Assembly (NCBI GenBank): GCA_012295225.1 | Contig: WMKK01000012.1 | Coordinates: forward strand, 310,001 to 374,000 | Length of the DNA stretch: 64,000 nt | DNA from: Ostreococcus mediterraneus | Taxonomy: Eukaryota; Chlorophyta; Mamiellophyceae; Mamiellales; Bathycoccaceae | Direction: 5' to 3' | Shown: positions 8,887 through 19,330 of the stretch, piece by piece | Position numbering within the stretch: position 1 is the first letter of the stretch | How the letters are laid out: each line of letters opens with the position of its first letter | Position numbers and translations under genes: made by a program | Notes under the pieces: model-generated | Databases searched by the model: none | The model's input: the letters and a program-made list of their open reading frames with translations, nothing else | Told to the model about the DNA's origin: nothing

Positions 8887-11169
8887 TTAATACGTGCCTG
8901 CGATGCGGCCCATGCTGACGCAGAACTCTTTAAAATCAATTCTACCGTTTCCATCGGTGTCCATATCATCTGCCAAAGCCACTAAGCCTTCCTCGCTGAG
9001 CAGATGCTTCCCTGTACTTTCGTCGAGCACGCGCAACATTTGGATGAAATCCTCCTTGGACAACGATTTTGATTCGTCCAAGTCAAACTTGGTGTGCCAA
9101 ATGTGATGCAATTCTTGTCGATGCGAATAAAACAATCGACCGAGCGATTCACTCAGATTTTTCTCCCAAGACATCTCCGTGCTCGTTTCACCTTCTTTTG
9201 CCTGCGTGCTCCAACGCACGCCGACTTGATGTTCGCCAGTTGAGTTTGCAGTCATCGACGATGTGAGCATATTCTTAAACTCATCAAAGTCAACAGAACC
9301 GGAATTATCTGCATCAAATGCATCCCAAACTGCTGCGAGCTGCGCATCGGACAGCACACTCAGCGCTGGAAGACTATTTCGTACAGCCGATAAAAACTCC
9401 GACTTGCTGATTTCACCGGACTTGTCGGCGTCCATTTCTTCGAACGCCGCCAAAAGATCACCGCCTGATTGTAATACAGCAGAAGTGATTCGAGACACAA
9501 CATCATCTTGCCAGGCTTTGCAGCCCCCCTTGAGCTGCACCGTGTAGTCGGCTAGGAATGTTTTCCAAGCGACGTGACGTTTTCCTCGAACGACAACAAT
9601 GTCTTCCTCTTTGACGAGCTTGTCGAAAACTCGAGACCATAAAATCTTAATCTTCAGCACTGCAGTCAAGCCGGTGGCCCACTCGTAGAGATTAATCAAC
9701 CCTCGTTTGGCCGGCCTATTAGGCTGCGCCTCCAGCTCTTGCCAATGCGCGTACAACTCCGTCTTGTATTCTATAATGTACTCCCGAGCTTGTGCGGCAA
9801 CGGCGTCGTTCACGGCTTCTTTACCTTTTCGCTCGCTTCGAATGCGTTCATACCCTAATAAATTTGCCGACATAGGTACGCTCCAAACCAGCGCATTTGC
9901 CGGCTGCGGCGTGGTCTCCCCGTGTTTGAAAACTAGAACCGCTCCCTTGTTTTCGCCAGTGCCGCAGTAACGCGACGCCGAAAAGAGCGTAAAGCATTTA
10001 CCTCCGTGACACGTCTCGATGCCTCCAGGCACGCACTGGTGAGAGCGAAGAATGATTGACAAGTCATTCATCTCTAAAAACCGATGCGAGACATCCTTAC
10101 CCCATAGCATTCCCGCTCCACGATGCGATGGTGTACTCCCTAAGAATGACCCTTCCGGATGCGGATCGCTCCAAATAATATCCTTGTACCACCTCGTGCG
10201 TTTCTCGTCCACCTCCTGACGCGAACCTTCTTGACCACGGGGTAAAGTGCGCAGGTCTTCAATCGTCGCACCCTCATCGCATGGTGGCCCACCGTGAATA
10301 ACGAACACTCCGCTATTCACCACGCAGGCGTACGGCAACCAGTCGAAAACGCGATGAAACATCTGAAACACCTTGTGATCGTACTTGCCCAGACATTCCT
10401 CCTCAAATCCACTGTATATGTTGATGAATGCCTCCTCATGGTTGCCGCGATTTATAAATACAAATTTGGGGTATGCCACTTTCAGCGCGCACAAAAGGAT
10501 GGCAATTTCGCACCCGTGATTCCCGCGGTCCACCAAGTCGCCATTGAAGATGTACTTGTTATCCTCTGAAGGCATCCCTTTTTGGTCGAAAATAAACATC
10601 AAATCATGCAGCTGGCCGTGTAAATCACCAACAACAACTACAGAACCGTTCTCCGTGGCGTCGACAAAGTTTACGCTATCTTCCCCGGCGAAAACCACCA
10701 TGGCGGCGCCCAAAATGGCCAAAGCGTCAATCATAGAAAACGTACTCCCATCCTTCAACGAGGTCATGATATCTTCCAACGCTGACGGACTTAACGACGG
10801 CAATTCAGTGGGCGAGTCATTATCCGATTCAAGCTCCGCTTTCTCAACGTCTTCCTCCGCCTCCGCGTTCGCGGGGGCGTTATCATCACCCTTCTTCTTT
10901 GTGCGCCCGAGCGCCGACGCCAACCGCAAACGCGCCATCCCACGCGACAACTTTTGCGTCAACCCTCCACTCAACTTGCTATTAATCACCCGCAACAAAC
11001 CCGAACGCTTATTAATCATCGCCTCAGACGCCTCTTCAAGCGTCTCCAACATCATGGTATTCGTACGCATCCGCTCCTCCTCGCGCTTCTGGTGTCGCCG
11101 GAACGCCGCCTGAATCAACACCGCCGCCGTGTTGTCGTTTCCGAGCGAACTCGGCCGTTCGAGCCCCAT
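8887..11169 (-). CDS. PPEF/rdgC-type Ser/Thr phosphatase with IQ motif and EF-hands
   Basis: Calcium/calmodulin-regulated protein phosphatase, 760 residues. An N-terminal IQ motif (AAVLIQAAFRRHQKR) would bind calmodulin. The PPP catalytic core carries the metal motifs GDLHGQ, GDLVDRG, GNHE and a conserved HGG, plus SAPNYC-like SASRYC. The C-terminal half has four EF-hand-like loops: DADKSGEISKSE, DADNSGSVDFDE, DLDESKSLSKED and DTDGNGRIDFKE. The first, second and fourth have good ligand spacing; the third is less canonical. Animal PPEF usually has two or three recognised EF-hands. The ATG at 11169 was chosen because the longer frame begins with GTG. A TGTAA lies downstream on this strand at 8848-8852. 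Confidence 0.9.
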   Translation of the reverse strand: MGLERPSSLGNDNTAAVLIQAAFRRHQKREEERMRTNTMMLETLEEASEAMINKRSGLLRVINSKLSGGLTQKLSRGMARLRLASALGRTKKKGDDNAPANAEAEEDVEKAELESDNDSPTELPSLSPSALEDIMTSLKDGSTFSMIDALAILGAAMVVFAGEDSVNFVDATENGSVVVVGDLHGQLHDLMFIFDQKGMPSEDNKYIFNGDLVDRGNHGCEIAILLCALKVAYPKFVFINRGNHEEAFINIYSGFEEECLGKYDHKVFQMFHRVFDWLPYACVVNSGVFVIHGGPPCDEGATIEDLRTLPRGQEGSRQEVDEKRTRWYKDIIWSDPHPEGSFLGSTPSHRGAGMLWGKDVSHRFLEMNDLSIILRSHQCVPGGIETCHGGKCFTLFSASRYCGTGENKGAVLVFKHGETTPQPANALVWSVPMSANLLGYERIRSERKGKEAVNDAVAAQAREYIIEYKTELYAHWQELEAQPNRPAKRGLINLYEWATGLTAVLKIKILWSRVFDKLVKEEDIVVVRGKRHVAWKTFLADYTVQLKGGCKAWQDDVVSRITSAVLQSGGDLLAAFEEMDADKSGEISKSEFLSAVRNSLPALSVLSDAQLAAVWDAFDADNSGSVDFDEFKNMLTSSMTANSTGEHQVGVRWSTQAKEGETSTEMSWEKNLSESLGRLFYSHRQELHHIWHTKFDLDESKSLSKEDFIQMLRVLDESTGKHLLSEEGLVALADDMDTDGNGRIDFKEFCVSMGRIAGTY

Positions 11170-11724
11170 GACCACACACACACGGAGAGATACTGGCCTC
11201 CACCCACTCACACCCTCACCACGCCGCACACCCGCGCGATATCAACGCAATCAACAGAATCGAATCGCAAATTCTCCAGTACGAATCGAATGCAATCGAA
11301 TTGAATGAAATCAAAACCACGTCAACTCGCGCGCCAAGCTTCACGTCGCGCGTGCGGGATCGAACCAATCTCTCGGCGTGACGATGACGATGTACACCAC
11401 ACCGTCTTGGCGCGACGTCGCACTGTGTCGCGCGCTCTGGTGCGCTTCGACGGCGTCTTGGGTCGTGATCTGTATGTACCCCTGTTCGGGGGGTACACAC
11501 GTCCGCCGCCAGCGTCGTCGTGACGTCGTAATCCAGCACGAGGCGGCACAGAACGACGCCTAGGTCGCACTAGACGTCGTGCGCGACACGACGCACGGAC
11601 GTGGAAAGGACGATATTCATACTTTCTACCTCGCCAGCGCGCGTACGTTGAACAAAGCACCGCCCATCGATCGATTACGTCGATTGATTGAGCCAGGGAA
11701 TCGATCGAGAGAGGTCTTTTAACC
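11170..11724. other. Divergent intergenic region, PPEF / TIC40
   Basis: 555 bp without a convincing gene. It holds a stretch of CGAAT/ATCGA repeats (about 11265-11310) and a quasi-palindrome at 11471-11501 that resembles the 59.5-kb minisatellite unit. A GGTTCGATCCC string on the minus strand near 11360 looks like a tRNA T-loop but lacks a foldable cloverleaf. Confidence 0.5.
11471..11501. repeat. Quasi-palindromic element (TGTATGTACCCC / GGGGTACACACG)
   Basis: Left arm 11471-11482, 7-nt spacer, right arm 11490-11501. The arms are near reverse complements of each other. The same arm sequences make up the five-unit tandem array at 59533-59750, also in a divergent promoter region. Confidence 0.6.
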
Positions 11725-13077
11725 ATGGCGATCGCGTTGGGATCCACGCCGGTGAGCGTCGTGAGAGGGTCTTCGAGCGCGCGGCGTGCGTCGTCGCGGG
11801 TGGCGAATGTGCGTGGAGTGACTTCGCGGGTCGTGCGCGTGCGTGCGGATGGGTCGTCGTCGTCCGGTTCGGGTGAGAGCGGCGCGCCGGCGGCGGTGGC
11901 GCCGGCGCCGGGCGTCGTAGGCTCTCCGATGCCTTCGACGTTACCGATGCCGCCGATGATGTATCCGCCCGCGCAGCAGCAGCAACATGCGTATCAGCAG
12001 GGGTATTATTATCCGCCTGCGCCGCCACCGGTGCCGATGAAGAAGAAATCGAGCGGGAGCGACGTGCCGGCGTGGATGTGGGTCGGCTTGGGTGTCGTCT
12101 TGGCGACGGCGGGACAAAAAATCTTTGGCGCGAAAAAGCAAGACATGCAGGCGATGATGATGCAGCAGATGATGAAGCAGTTCACATCGCAAGCGGGTGG
12201 TGCGGGTGGTATGCCGGGTATGGGCGGCATGCCGGGTATGGGCGGCATGCCGGGTATGGGCGGCGCGCCCGGGATGGGTGGCGGTTTCCCACCTTTTCCG
12301 GCGAGCGCCAAGCCCGCGGTAGACGTGACACCGAGCCCACCGAAGCCTGCGGCGCCGAAGCCTGCGGCGCCAAAGCCTGCGGCGGCGGCGGCGGCGACAG
12401 CGACTCCCGCGGCTGGCCGAGGTAGCGCCGCGGCGACGCGACCGACTGAGCCTGAGCTTCGTGACGTGAGTCCGAGCCCGAGCGTCGCTTCCGAATTTGG
12501 AGGCTTCGCCGACGAAGTCGTCGAAGCGACGCCGGTCAGTTCGAGTCCGTTCTTTGACGATTCCAACGACGAGCCCTTGATGGGATCGAGTGAGGGCGCG
12601 GGAGCGTTTGAGGAAGAACCATCGGAGGAGGACATAGAATACATGCAAAACATGATTCGCAACCCAGAGATGCAAAAGCTCATGTATCCGTACTTGCCCG
12701 AATTTATGCGCAACCCAGAAACGTTTGAGATGTTGCTCTCGAACCCGCAGTACAAGGACCAATTGAAGGATATCATGAAGCAAATGAAGGGCAGCGGCGT
12801 AGGCGGCGGTATGGGTGGCGGCATGCCCGACATCAACTCCCCTGAAGTGCAAGAGCAGTTCGCGGCGATGGGCATGAAGCCCGAAGACGTGCTCACGCAA
12901 ATCATGTCCGACCCCGAGCTCGCGGCGGCGTTCCAAAACCCAAAGGTGCAAGCCGCCGTCATGGATTGCTCTACGAACCCCATGAACATCACCAAGTACC
13001 AAAATGATCCCGAAATCATGGGCACGTTTGAGAAATTGGCTGCACTTTTCCCGCAAGCTGGTCCGGGCGGCATGTAA
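11725..13077 (+). CDS. TIC40: TIC40, plastid inner-envelope import co-chaperone
   Basis: Plastid protein-import factor that links the TIC channel with the stromal Hsp93/ClpC motor. 450 residues, matching the plant protein (~447). It has an N-terminal Ser/Arg/Val-rich transit peptide, then a Pro-rich stretch and a single membrane anchor near residues 113-134 ([20 protein letters not shown]). A Met/Gln-rich helix and a GMPGMGG repeat follow, then a low-complexity Pro/Ala linker. The C-terminal Sti1/Hop-type domain carries repeated DP/NP motifs ([28 protein letters not shown]). The stop codon overlaps a TGTAA. Intronless here. Confidence 0.92.
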   Translation: MAIALGSTPVSVVRGSSSARRASSRVANVRGVTSRVVRVRADGSSSSGSGESGAPAAVAPAPGVVGSPMPSTLPMPPMMYPPAQQQQHAYQQGYYYPPAPPPVPMKKKSSGSDVPAWMWVGLGVVLATAGQKIFGAKKQDMQAMMMQQMMKQFTSQAGGAGGMPGMGGMPGMGGMPGMGGAPGMGGGFPPFPASAKPAVDVTPSPPKPAAPKPAAPKPAAAAAATATPAAGRGSAAATRPTEPELRDVSPSPSVASEFGGFADEVVEATPVSSSPFFDDSNDEPLMGSSEGAGAFEEEPSEEDIEYMQNMIRNPEMQKLMYPYLPEFMRNPETFEMLLSNPQYKDQLKDIMKQMKGSGVGGGMGGGMPDINSPEVQEQFAAMGMKPEDVLTQIMSDPELAAAFQNPKVQAAVMDCSTNPMNITKYQNDPEIMGTFEKLAALFPQAGPGGM

Positions 13078-13187
13078 AAAACTCTCGCAAAGACCTTGAC
13101 GATTTAATTCATATCCCGAGTGCACAAAACTTCACATTTTACGGCTTCATTAAAACGCGCGCGTTTCCGGCCCACAAACCTCACACG

Positions 13188-15146
13188 ATGGCGTTTCGTC
13201 GACTAGCGACGCACATCACGCAGCGTCGCGATGCGATAACGTATGCGCGGTGTATCACATCGTCCACTTTGGCGTCGTCGTCGTCGAGAGACGGCGATGA
13301 CGAACGATCGCTTGCAGAACGCTTGTCCCGCGTCCCGCTCGAGCGCACGAGAAACTTTAGCATCATCGCGCACGTGGACCACGGCAAGAGTACGCTCGCC
13401 GATCGCTTGCTCGAGCTCACGGGAGCGATCAAAAAAGGCGGCGCGCATCAGATTCTCGATACGCTCCCGGTGGAGCGCGCGCGAGGAATTACAGTGAAGG
13501 CGCAAGCGGTGAGCGTGTTGTGGCGAAGCGACGCCGCCGGCGGCGAAGCGCGCGAGTATTTATTGAACTTAATCGATACTCCCGGGCACGCAGACTTTTC
13601 GTTCGAAGTGTCGCGGTCGCTATCAGCGTGCGACGGTGCTTTGCTTCTCGTGGACGCGACGCAGGGCGTGCAAGCGCAGACGATTGCGACGTTTTACTTG
13701 GCGCTCGAAGGCGGGTTGGTCATCGTACCGGTGGCGAATAAAGTTGACATGCTTGCCGCCGACGTCGACCGCGTGGCGCAGCAGATGATCAGTGTGTTTG
13801 GCGTTGAGCGTGAAGAGGTACTTGAAGTGAGTGGCAAGACTGGGTTGAACGTCACGAGTGTGTTGGATGCGGTCGTATCGCGGGTGCCGCCGCCGAAGGG
13901 CGACTTGAACGCGCCGACTAGGATTTTGTTGCTTGACTGTCACTACGACGACTACCGAGGCGCCGTGAATGTGGTGCAAGTCGTCGACGGAGAGGTAAGG
14001 AAGGGCGATAAAGTCACGAGCTATGTTACTGGGCAGCATTTTGAGGTTTTAGAATTGGGCATGTCCACGCCGACGCCGTGCGAGGTGCATTCGCTCAAAG
14101 CGGGCAATGTCGGCTACATGATTACGAACGTGCGCGACGTGCGTTCATCAAAGATTGGTGATACGTTACATGCATTTAAGGAAACTGTAGAACCTCTCAA
14201 AGGGTTTCGGCAGGCCAAGCCAATGGTATTTCAAGGATTGTTTCCCGTGAATACGGATGATTTTGAAAAGCTTCGCGCGGCGGTGGATCGCTTGACGCTA
14301 AATGATGCAAGCGTTACAGTGCAGGGCGAAAATAGCACCGCCCTCGGAGCTGGTTTTCGTTGTGGATTTCTCGGCTTGTTGCACGCCGATGTTTTTCATC
14401 AACGTTTACAAGAGGAATTCGGAACTGACATTATTGCCACTGCGCCGACGGTGCCGTATCGCATCGCGCAACGCGACGGGACATTTGTCGAGTGCACTTC
14501 ACCACTTTCAATTCCGTCTGGCGGATTTCCACAAGAAGTAAGTATAGAGGAGCCTCTCGTGGAGGCGACGATTATTTGCCAACCGCAAGTGGTGGGTAAA
14601 ATTGTAGAGTTGTGTATGGACCGCCGCGGCGAGCAGCTCGAGCAAACTTTCCTGGATGATTCGCGTGTGATCATGCGCTATCGCCTACCTCTCGGCGAAG
14701 TGGCGGCAGACTTTGCTGACGAATTGAAGAGCCGAACGAGTGGATATGCGACGTTCGACTACGACGACGCCGGTATGCAAAAAGGTGACATCGTGCGCAT
14801 GGATGTGCTCGTCAATGGCACCGCTGTCGACGCTCTCGCCACGCTCGTCCATCGATCCAAGGCACAGCGTCACGGTAAAGACATCGTGGCGCGCTTAAAA
14901 GAAGCGCTTCCCCGGCAAATGTTTGAAATTGCAATCCAAGCGGCGCTGGGTGGTAAAATTATTGCGCGCGAAACCATTTCGGCTTTTAGAAAACAGGTGA
15001 CGGCCAAATGTTATGGCGGGGACATATCCCGCAAGAAGAAGTTGTTAGAAAAGCAAAAGGAGGGCAAGAAACGTATGCGACGTATCGGTAACGTCGACAT
15101 CCCGAATGAAACGTTCGGTGCGCTGCTGTCGAATAGAAAAACTTAG
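13188..15146 (+). CDS. GUF1: GUF1/LepA (EF4) mitochondrial translation factor
   Basis: Translational GTPase of the EF4 family that back-translocates ribosomes. 652 residues. The N-terminus ([21 protein letters not shown]) looks like a mitochondrial presequence. GTPase motifs are complete: AHVDHGKST (G1), RARGIT (G2), DTPGH (G3) and NKVD (G4). The LepA-specific C-terminal domain ends with [20 protein letters not shown], diagnostic of the family. Plastid LepA is the alternative location; the presequence and overall form favour mitochondria, but I cannot settle this. The next gene starts only 59 bp after the stop. Confidence 0.93.
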   Translation: MAFRRLATHITQRRDAITYARCITSSTLASSSSRDGDDERSLAERLSRVPLERTRNFSIIAHVDHGKSTLADRLLELTGAIKKGGAHQILDTLPVERARGITVKAQAVSVLWRSDAAGGEAREYLLNLIDTPGHADFSFEVSRSLSACDGALLLVDATQGVQAQTIATFYLALEGGLVIVPVANKVDMLAADVDRVAQQMISVFGVEREEVLEVSGKTGLNVTSVLDAVVSRVPPPKGDLNAPTRILLLDCHYDDYRGAVNVVQVVDGEVRKGDKVTSYVTGQHFEVLELGMSTPTPCEVHSLKAGNVGYMITNVRDVRSSKIGDTLHAFKETVEPLKGFRQAKPMVFQGLFPVNTDDFEKLRAAVDRLTLNDASVTVQGENSTALGAGFRCGFLGLLHADVFHQRLQEEFGTDIIATAPTVPYRIAQRDGTFVECTSPLSIPSGGFPQEVSIEEPLVEATIICQPQVVGKIVELCMDRRGEQLEQTFLDDSRVIMRYRLPLGEVAADFADELKSRTSGYATFDYDDAGMQKGDIVRMDVLVNGTAVDALATLVHRSKAQRHGKDIVARLKEALPRQMFEIAIQAALGGKIIARETISAFRKQVTAKCYGGDISRKKKLLEKQKEGKKRMRRIGNVDIPNETFGALLSNRKT

Positions 15147-15205
15147 TTTAAAAGTAGAAAGTTGTTGTTTAGTGTTTAGTTTAGTGCACTGACGCGCTTC
15201 AAAGC

Positions 15206-17494
15206 ATGCCTCCGTCTGTAGCGTCGACGCGCGCGAGTTCGCGGCGCGACAAACACCGCCCTGGAATCGTTAAATGTCAAGTGACGGACCCGAGCAAGTT
15301 TGTCGCCGATGCGCGCGACGTGCACGTGGTCTTTAGAATAAAAACAAGAGCGACCGCCAGAGAATTCGTTCTCCAATGCAGAAGCGAGCTTCGTGATGGT
15401 CACGCGACGTTCGACGTCGGGCGCCGCTATCAAGATTTCGTCATGTACGTGTTTTGCGTCGTGTTTTCTCTCCGCGAACGCGCTCGTTGCGGTGTCTTGT
15501 GCGTGCAGAGACGGTGTCTTGCTAACGATTTCTTTGAACTGGATTACCGCGAATTCGGCAACGCTCGCGCCGAATGCTCGACAATCGATGACTGACGTAC
15601 GCGCGTCGACATTATTCCATGCAGGCTTCGTAATCGATTGCGCGAGTCTTACCCGGGAATCGTCATTCCACCACTTCCCAAGGCGCCAGAGTTGGAGGGC
15701 GAGAACGTGCGGGACATGCAACTCGACTGCGACAAGTGCGAGCACCGCCGCAAGCACCTGGTGAAGTTCTTAAACCGATGCGTCGATCACCCGACGCTGT
15801 ATAATTCAACTGCCATGTTGACCTTTCTCACAGAAACCGATCGAGTGGCGTTTATTGAGACGTTGTCGAGACGTCTCGGAGGTGACGGTGGACTAGTCGG
15901 CGCGAGTGGAGGAGCGAGTCCGTCGCACAACCGTTCAGGGAGCGCGTCGTGGTTTGGGCAAATGTTTGGATCGACCAAAACAACGACGAGTGTGTTGAAA
16001 GACGAAGATCCGCAGTATTTGCAAGTGATGGAGTACGCGAAGAAGATTGAAGATCAAATTATAGGATTTCGCTCAAGCGCGAGAGAGTACATGAAGCAGT
16101 TAGAACAGCGCGTAAACGCCACCCATTTACATGAGCTCGGGAAAAGTGCGCGAGCTATGGGCGAGTGTGAAAGTGGTTGGGGACGTCCATTGGCGCGACG
16201 AAGCAAATGTACCGCGCTGGGGCACGTACTCGTAGCTTTTGCGGATTGCACCGACGTGCTCACCGGTAAAGACGCGCATGAATTACAAGTTGTGGATCTC
16301 ATGCGTGAGCTGAAACGCGAGCTCAAAGACTGTCTGCGCACGCTTACGTCGGTACGGGAGACGTTTGAAGACCGCGCCGAGGCCCTTCTTAACTATGAGA
16401 TAATGTGCGATAGATACGACGATGTGATTCGTGAAAAAGGCCGAGCTCTCGCCAACGTTGATCCATCTTGTCTCGCTGCCGAGGGATTGATGAAACAAGC
16501 CAAGGCACGTTACGATATGATTGTCGAACGTATGCGTGACGAGCTTCCAAGGTTTCATCGTACATCGGGGATGGCTATGACGAATGCTCTGCGCACGTTT
16601 GCCAAGGCGAATGCGGAATTAGCGCGCATCGAAGCCGAGATGTGGGGACTCTTACTGGAAGACGGAACTGATCAGGGCACGGCGGCTGTAGGTGAGAATG
16701 AACACTCTACCATGATCTTGAAGGCTTCAGAATTCGCCGAAGATGTGCCGTCTCGTCCACTCACGACCAAGGAGAGAGAACAGCGCGAGCGCGAGGAACG
16801 CCGCGCCGACCGCGCCAGGCGTCGAGCCGAAAAAGAAGAACGTGCAATTCACAAGGCTTGGAAGGCTTCGGCGCGACAAGCTATGGCAGAAGGTCGCCCC
16901 GTGCCACCAAGACCTGGAAGTTCGGCGCCCATGGCGATGCCGCCCACGCCAACGGCGCCTTCGCAGTCGAACGGTGCCTTCGCGCAACCGACTCTGGCGC
17001 ATTCATCGGCCACGGCTCCTCCTCCTCCTCCTCCTCCTCCCCCACCACCCCCGCCACCACCACCGCCACCGCCGGGTGGACTACCGCCATTATCGCCAAT
17101 CTCCGCGTCCGAGATCACGGAGCCGAAATCACCGACGCCGCCACCGAGAAATGACCCGCATTCTGCGCTCATGTTTGCCATTAAATCCGGCGTCGCCTTG
17201 CGTAAGAAGGACAGCTCACAAAGCCTTAGCCATGGCTCAGCGGTATCTTCCGTGGTTTCCGAATCCGACAGTTCGCGCGCGGCATCGCCCGCACCATTGC
17301 TGTCACCGCCACCGCCACCGCCACCACCAATCACGGTACCGCCGCCGCCGCCGCCTCGAGTGACGTCGCCGCCAAAGAAACCGCCGCCGCCGCCGCCGCC
17401 CAACAAAGGCTTGGGCAATTTAAACGCCACGCTCGCCGCACAACTCGATCTCACGCGCGCAGACGAATCGGACGGCTCAGATTGGAGCGATTAG
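15206..17494 (+). CDS. Sorting nexin (PX-BAR) with polyproline, WH2 and acidic WASP-like tail
   Basis: CDS is join(15206..15444, 15625..17494), 702 residues. Residues ~20-145 form a PX domain binding phosphoinositides; the splice rebuilds the core RRYQDFVMLRNRL...YPGIVIPPLP. Residues ~180-420 fit a SNX-BAR (Vps5-type) coiled-coil, with the typical ELGKSARAMGE motif. A charged helix follows (EREQREREERRADRARRR). The C-terminal part is unlike ordinary sorting nexins: a run of ~20 Pro near 545, a WH2-like motif at ~590-610 (SALMFAIKSGVALRKKD), two more Pro runs, and an acidic end with a Trp third from the last residue (ESDGSDWSD). Polyproline, WH2 and acidic-Trp are the elements of Arp2/3-activating proteins. 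Inferred role: coupling endosomal membrane curvature to actin. Confidence 0.85.
15445..15624 (+). other. Intron of the PX-BAR gene (180 nt)
   Basis: Donor CAT/GTACGTG, acceptor CATGCAG/GCTT, phase 2; the splice restores a perfect PX-domain core. TGACTGAC branch string at 15589-15596, 29 nt before the acceptor. Confidence 0.92.
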
Positions 17495-17582
17495 TCGCGC
17501 ACCATATCGCGCATGGCGTCACCACAGACGTGCGCGTGTAACATGAAAAACATCTTCGCGTCCTCATTCGTCGCCTCGCGTC

Positions 17583-19136
17583 ATGCCTCTGAGCGGCGCG
17601 CGATGGTTTCAAATCACCATCGCCGCCGCCCTCATCATCGTCTCCGCAATCGCGTGCGTTCGCATGCACGCACAACATCGCATCCCACGAGGCGCTTCGG
17701 AGGCCACCATCGAAGTGCACCGCCGAGCGCTCGAGCCGGCGCCTCGCGCGCCCGCGGCGGTTGCGCCACCGCTCCGCCGGTACTCAAACACGCGCACAGA
17801 AATCTTCCGCCGCGCCGCCGCGCCGCCAATGTTCGCGCCACAGGAACCTTCGGGTCCACCTGCGCCGCCACCCGCGCCGCTGCCGCCCGCACCGCCGCCG
17901 ACGACGCAGAGGACGGAAAGATCATCAGCGTCTTCGCTGGGCGCGCCCGAGGCGTGCGCGTTGCACGTCTTTCGCCACGTCAGTAAAGCTGGCGGCACCA
18001 CCGTCCGGTTTTTCTTCGACAAGCTCGTGACGTTGGGTGAATGGGAATACCCTCTACCGTACGGTGCGAGCGAAGCGGCGTGGGTTGAGTTTGTAAAGAC
18101 GTGGAGACGTGAAGCGCGAGCGTACGCGCGCGGGCTCCGGGACGCGCCCAAGACGTTGGTGGAGGTGCGCGGACACATGCCGGATAATTGGAGCGCGCGA
18201 CACTTTCTCGACCGCGTGCTGCCGGACGTAGAGGCGTTGAGGGATGAGTTTCGCGGGTCGTGTTCGGTGACGACGTCCTTCTTGACGCGCGATCCGTTTA
18301 GTCAGTACAAGAGCTTTTACGGGTACTACATTAAAAAGATGCAAGCCAAGGCGGTGGATTTCGAGAGGCTTAACGAAGGCGGCGAGGCGGCGTTTGGCGC
18401 GAATTTTGCAGAGTGGGCGGTGAATGTTCCGGATATGCAGACGCGCGAGTTGTTACATGATAAGTGTGTGCCGCAAATGCGCGAAGGTGGGTACGAGGTG
18501 CGCCCTACGGTGGGCGAGCCGACGCGCATCGGCAAGCGTTGGCGCGAAGGCGCGAGAGGCGGTGATTGTGATTCTATAACGATTAGCGACGAAGACTGGA
18601 CGCGCGTCGAAGATGCGCTTTCACGTTTCGACGTCGTGAGCACCATGGAGCGGTTTAATGAATTCATGCTCGTGCTCGGGCGCGTGACGGGGATGAAACA
18701 TTTGCAGTATTCGCATTCCAACAAGGGACGCGAGACGTCAGACGACGGCACGATGCGTCCTGATGTCATCGCAAACATCACCACGCATGACGAGGCGTTA
18801 CATGCGTACGCCGACAAGGCGTTCGACAAGCTCCTCGTCGATCTTTACGGATCAGTCGACGCGTTCAAGCGCGACGAATATCAGCCGTACGTGGACGCCA
18901 CGGCGCAGCACAACGGGAAATCCTTCGTCGGCGGCATTCCCGAGCCATCGCCATACAAGTGGGTCAAAGCCACCGATGCCGAAGCGCAAGGATTGACTCC
19001 GGTTCAGCTTCCCATGTGGGTCATGCCCAACGGTGGCGGTCAGGCGTGGGCGTACGCTGGCGGCGATCCGGTGGTCATGGTGAGACGCGATGAAGCCGAA
19101 AGTCTTCGATGCGTCAAAGGATGTACATTTGATTAA
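17583..19136 (+). CDS. Type II membrane sulfotransferase (HS2ST/Sulfotransfer_2-like)
   Basis: 517 residues. A signal-anchor near the N-terminus (ITIAAALIIVSAIACV, residues ~10-26) is followed by a Pro-rich stem, the plan of Golgi type II enzymes. The lumenal domain starts with a 5'-phosphosulfate-binding motif (FRHVSKAGGTTVRFFFDKL, like HVPKTGGT) and later has the 3'-phosphate motif region (TSFLTRDPFSQYKSFYGYY, like REPxSRxxSxY). The enzyme should transfer sulfate from PAPS to a glycan; sulfated polysaccharides are common in marine algae, but the acceptor is unknown. Several Cys may form disulfides. No intron. Confidence 0.8.
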   Translation: MPLSGARWFQITIAAALIIVSAIACVRMHAQHRIPRGASEATIEVHRRALEPAPRAPAAVAPPLRRYSNTRTEIFRRAAAPPMFAPQEPSGPPAPPPAPLPPAPPPTTQRTERSSASSLGAPEACALHVFRHVSKAGGTTVRFFFDKLVTLGEWEYPLPYGASEAAWVEFVKTWRREARAYARGLRDAPKTLVEVRGHMPDNWSARHFLDRVLPDVEALRDEFRGSCSVTTSFLTRDPFSQYKSFYGYYIKKMQAKAVDFERLNEGGEAAFGANFAEWAVNVPDMQTRELLHDKCVPQMREGGYEVRPTVGEPTRIGKRWREGARGGDCDSITISDEDWTRVEDALSRFDVVSTMERFNEFMLVLGRVTGMKHLQYSHSNKGRETSDDGTMRPDVIANITTHDEALHAYADKAFDKLLVDLYGSVDAFKRDEYQPYVDATAQHNGKSFVGGIPEPSPYKWVKATDAEAQGLTPVQLPMWVMPNGGGQAWAYAGGDPVVMVRRDEAESLRCVKGCTFD

Positions 19137-19330
19137 GTCGCGAGCGCCAGAGTGTGTCGTCGCAATAGCATAGCAAAATAGCATAGCATCAGCATGAGTT
19201 GTGTATTGAAACAGTATTCGAACGCGCGTCGTTCTATTCGATAATCCTATTCTGTTTGGCGTCGGTTGGAGACGCGTAATCTGCGTCGACTTCACCACAC
19301 AACGCTCCGCACCGCGCGCACGCGTGCGTG

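Noticed and set aside
11340-11420. Possible tRNA on the minus strand (GGTTCGATCCC near 11360)
   Set aside because: The T-loop string is present, but the T-stem does not pair beyond two or three bases and no A-box or acceptor stem is found at the right distance.
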